From Bacteroidota bacterium (GTDB taxonomy: Bacteria; Bacteroidota; Bacteroidia; Chitinophagales; Chitinophagaceae), in NCBI GenBank assembly GCA_028875955.1, contig JAGWTX010000171.1, forward strand, positions 1 through 5,848: a stretch of DNA of 5,848 nucleotides. Reading direction: 5' to 3'. A program made the position numbers and the translations under genes. Within the stretch, counting starts at the first letter, position 1, and each line of letters begins with the position of its first letter. The notes beneath the pieces were generated by a model. The model worked only from the letters and a program-made list of their open reading frames with translations, ran no database searches and was not told the DNA's origin. Shown one piece after another: positions 4,577 to 5,848 of this stretch.

Positions 4577-5680
4577 ATGAATATGATCCAAACCAAACAA
4601 CCCGCCATTTTACTGTTAGCAGACGGAATCGTTTTTAAAGGACAAGCTTTTGGGTACAAAGGCATCGCAACCGGTGAGATCTGCTTTAATACAGGCATGA
4701 CCGGGTACCAGGAAGTGTTTACAGACCCCAGTTACACCGGTCAGATCCTGATCATGAACAATGTGCATATAGGAAACTATGGCGTGAAGGACACGGATGT
4801 GGAAAGCGGTTCTGTCAAGATCCGCGGACTGATCGGCCGGAATCTGGAAGAGCAGTTCAGCCGGATTCAGGCTACCGGAAATCTGCAGGAGTACCTTGTC
4901 GAAAATAAGATCGTGGCGATTGAAGGCGTAGACACCCGGGCACTGGTAGCCCATATCCGCACAAAAGGTGCGATGAATTGCATCATTTCCACCGATACAC
5001 AGGATATGGAGGAATTGAAGAAACAACTGGCCAATGTGCCGGATATGGACGGTTTGGAACTGGCCAGTACCGTAAGCACGGAGGAAGAATATGAAATGGG
5101 TGATGTGAATGCCCCCCTGAAAGTAGCGGTATTGGATTTTGGGGTGAAGAAACATATTTTACAATGCCTGGTATCCAGGGGAGCACATATACGGGTACAT
5201 CCGGCCAAAACCACGCTCAGCAGGCTGAAGGAATTCAACCCGAGCGGATACTTTATTTCAAACGGCCCCGGTGACCCTGCTGCCATGCCGTATGCAGTAG
5301 AAACGCTGAAAGCCATCCTGCAGGAAAACAAACCGGTTTTTGGTATCTGTCTGGGTCACCAGCTCCTGGCCCTGGCCAATGATATCCCAACCTTTAAAAT
5401 GCACCATGGTCACAGGGGATTGAACCACCCGGTGAAAAATATCATAACAGGACAATGTGAAATCACAACCCAGAATCATGGTTTCGGAGTGGATCCGGAA
5501 GCCGTTCGGAAACATCCGAATGTGGAAGTTACCCATCTGAACCTGAACGATGATTCAATAGAAGGCATACGGTTGAAAGACAGACCGGCATTCAGTGTGC
5601 AATACCACCCGGAAAGTACGCCGGGGCCACACGATAGCCGCTATCTCTTTGACAATTTCGTGGGCATGATGACTGCCTGA
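4577..5680 (+). CDS. carA: Carbamoyl-phosphate synthase small (glutaminase) subunit
   Basis: CarA hydrolyses glutamine and channels ammonia to the large subunit CarB, which makes carbamoyl phosphate for pyrimidine and arginine synthesis in the cytoplasm. The 367-residue product has the usual length. The N-terminal CPSase small-chain domain (about 8-145) shows FNTGMTGYQEVFTDPSY (37-53), IGNYGV (65-70) and IEGVDTRAL (115-123). A class I glutamine amidotransferase domain (about 182-365) follows, with SNGPGDPAAM (228-237), GICLGHQLLALA (256-267), TTQNHGFGV (297-305) and VQYHPESTPGPHDS (341-354). The triad is Cys258, His344 and Glu346, so it should be active. The ATG at 4577 is chosen; an ATG two codons later (4583) cannot be excluded. 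carB is not adjacent within the window. The flanking terminators suggest carA is transcribed alone, but no clear promoter was found. Confidence 0.97.
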   Translation: MNMIQTKQPAILLLADGIVFKGQAFGYKGIATGEICFNTGMTGYQEVFTDPSYTGQILIMNNVHIGNYGVKDTDVESGSVKIRGLIGRNLEEQFSRIQATGNLQEYLVENKIVAIEGVDTRALVAHIRTKGAMNCIISTDTQDMEELKKQLANVPDMDGLELASTVSTEEEYEMGDVNAPLKVAVLDFGVKKHILQCLVSRGAHIRVHPAKTTLSRLKEFNPSGYFISNGPGDPAAMPYAVETLKAILQENKPVFGICLGHQLLALANDIPTFKMHHGHRGLNHPVKNIITGQCEITTQNHGFGVDPEAVRKHPNVEVTHLNLNDDSIEGIRLKDRPAFSVQYHPESTPGPHDSRYLFDNFVGMMTA

Positions 5681-5697
5681 TCTGATCAAGGATTTTT

Positions 5698-5760
5698 TGC
5701 CACAGTATTCCTGACCGGGTAAACTTATCCCGGGAATGAGTACTGTGGCATTTTTATTTT
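5698..5760 (+). terminator. Intrinsic terminator after carA
   Basis: TGCCACAGTA (5698-5707) pairs perfectly with TACTGTGGCA (5741-5750). Inside, CCGGG (5715-5719) can pair with CCCGG (5729-5733), with ATTC/GAAT (5707-5710 and 5734-5737) as a possible alternative extension. The 3' arm is followed by TTTTTATTTT. It starts 18 bases after the carA stop, as expected of a Rho-independent terminator with a longer, two-part stem. Confidence 0.85.
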
Positions 5761-5766
5761 TAACTG

Positions 5767-5774
5767 TATCTTAG
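5767..5774 (+). promoter_or_regulatory. Possible -7 promoter element of aroQ
   Basis: TATCTTAG matches the Bacteroidota TAnnTTTG element at seven of eight positions and resembles the TATCTTTG before infA. It ends only four bases before the aroQ ATG at 5779, so a transcript from it would be nearly or wholly leaderless. No -33 TTG is evident, and that region falls in the terminator stem. Confidence 0.3.
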
Positions 5775-5778
5775 TTAC

Positions 5779-5848
5779 ATGAAAATCGCGATTATCAATG
5801 GCCCCAACCTCAATCTGCTGGGAAAGCGGGAAACGGATATCTATGGGA
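5779..5848 (+). CDS. aroQ: Type II 3-dehydroquinate dehydratase (3' partial)
   Basis: This enzyme removes water from 3-dehydroquinate to give 3-dehydroshikimate in the shikimate pathway. Only the first 23 codons are in the window, but they carry the family signature: MKIAIINGPNLNLLGKRETD followed by IYG. Asn12, Arg17 and Tyr22 match the conserved substrate-loop residues, with Tyr22 the expected catalytic base. The usual Pro in the R-x-P-x-x-Y-G motif is Thr19 here, a mild variation. The start is fixed by the canonical N-terminus. There is no Shine-Dalgarno site or A-rich tract before the ATG, unlike most genes upstream. It follows the carA terminator by a short gap and so is probably a separate unit. 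Confidence 0.9.
   Translation, partial: MKIAIINGPNLNLLGKRETDIYG

Overview
The window is a chromosomal housekeeping segment from a member of the Bacteroidota, probably Chitinophagaceae or a close relative (inference). Supporting signs are the zinc-free 38-residue L36, the zinc-free S4, a TAnnTTTG-type -7 element before infA, the absence of Shine-Dalgarno sequences at nearly every start, A-rich tracts in their place, and the rplQ-carA order. All complete genes lie on the + strand.

Layout: positions 1-399 hold the 3' end of a probable outer-membrane beta-barrel protein, followed by a modest terminator-like hairpin. A Bacteroidota-type promoter just before 529 appears to start the ribosomal 'alpha operon': infA, rpmJ, rpsM, rpsK, rpsD, rpoA and rplQ (529-4447). 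It ends at a very strong intrinsic terminator (4471-4503). carA (4577-5680) follows as its own unit and has its own terminator hairpin (5698-5760). The window ends in the first 23 codons of aroQ.

The genes serve translation initiation (IF-1), the small subunit (S13, S11, S4), the large subunit (L36, L17), transcription (RNA polymerase alpha), carbamoyl phosphate supply for pyrimidines and arginine (CarA) and the shikimate pathway (AroQ). Gene content is ordinary, and I see no mobile element, CRISPR array, defence system or novel protein system.

The unusual part is between the genes. The gaps in the operon are wide (60-158 bases), and all but the infA-rpmJ gap hold at least one inverted repeat. 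They include a terminator-like 14-bp GAAA hairpin between rpsM and rpsK, a pair of identical 11-bp palindromes (GATACCGTATC) before rpsD, a long GTGAAA-rich hairpin before rpoA and two hairpins before rplQ. Five genes share a near-identical AAAAAACAA tract next to the start codon. These are the best candidates for undescribed regulation. No gene-free stretch exceeds 300 bases.
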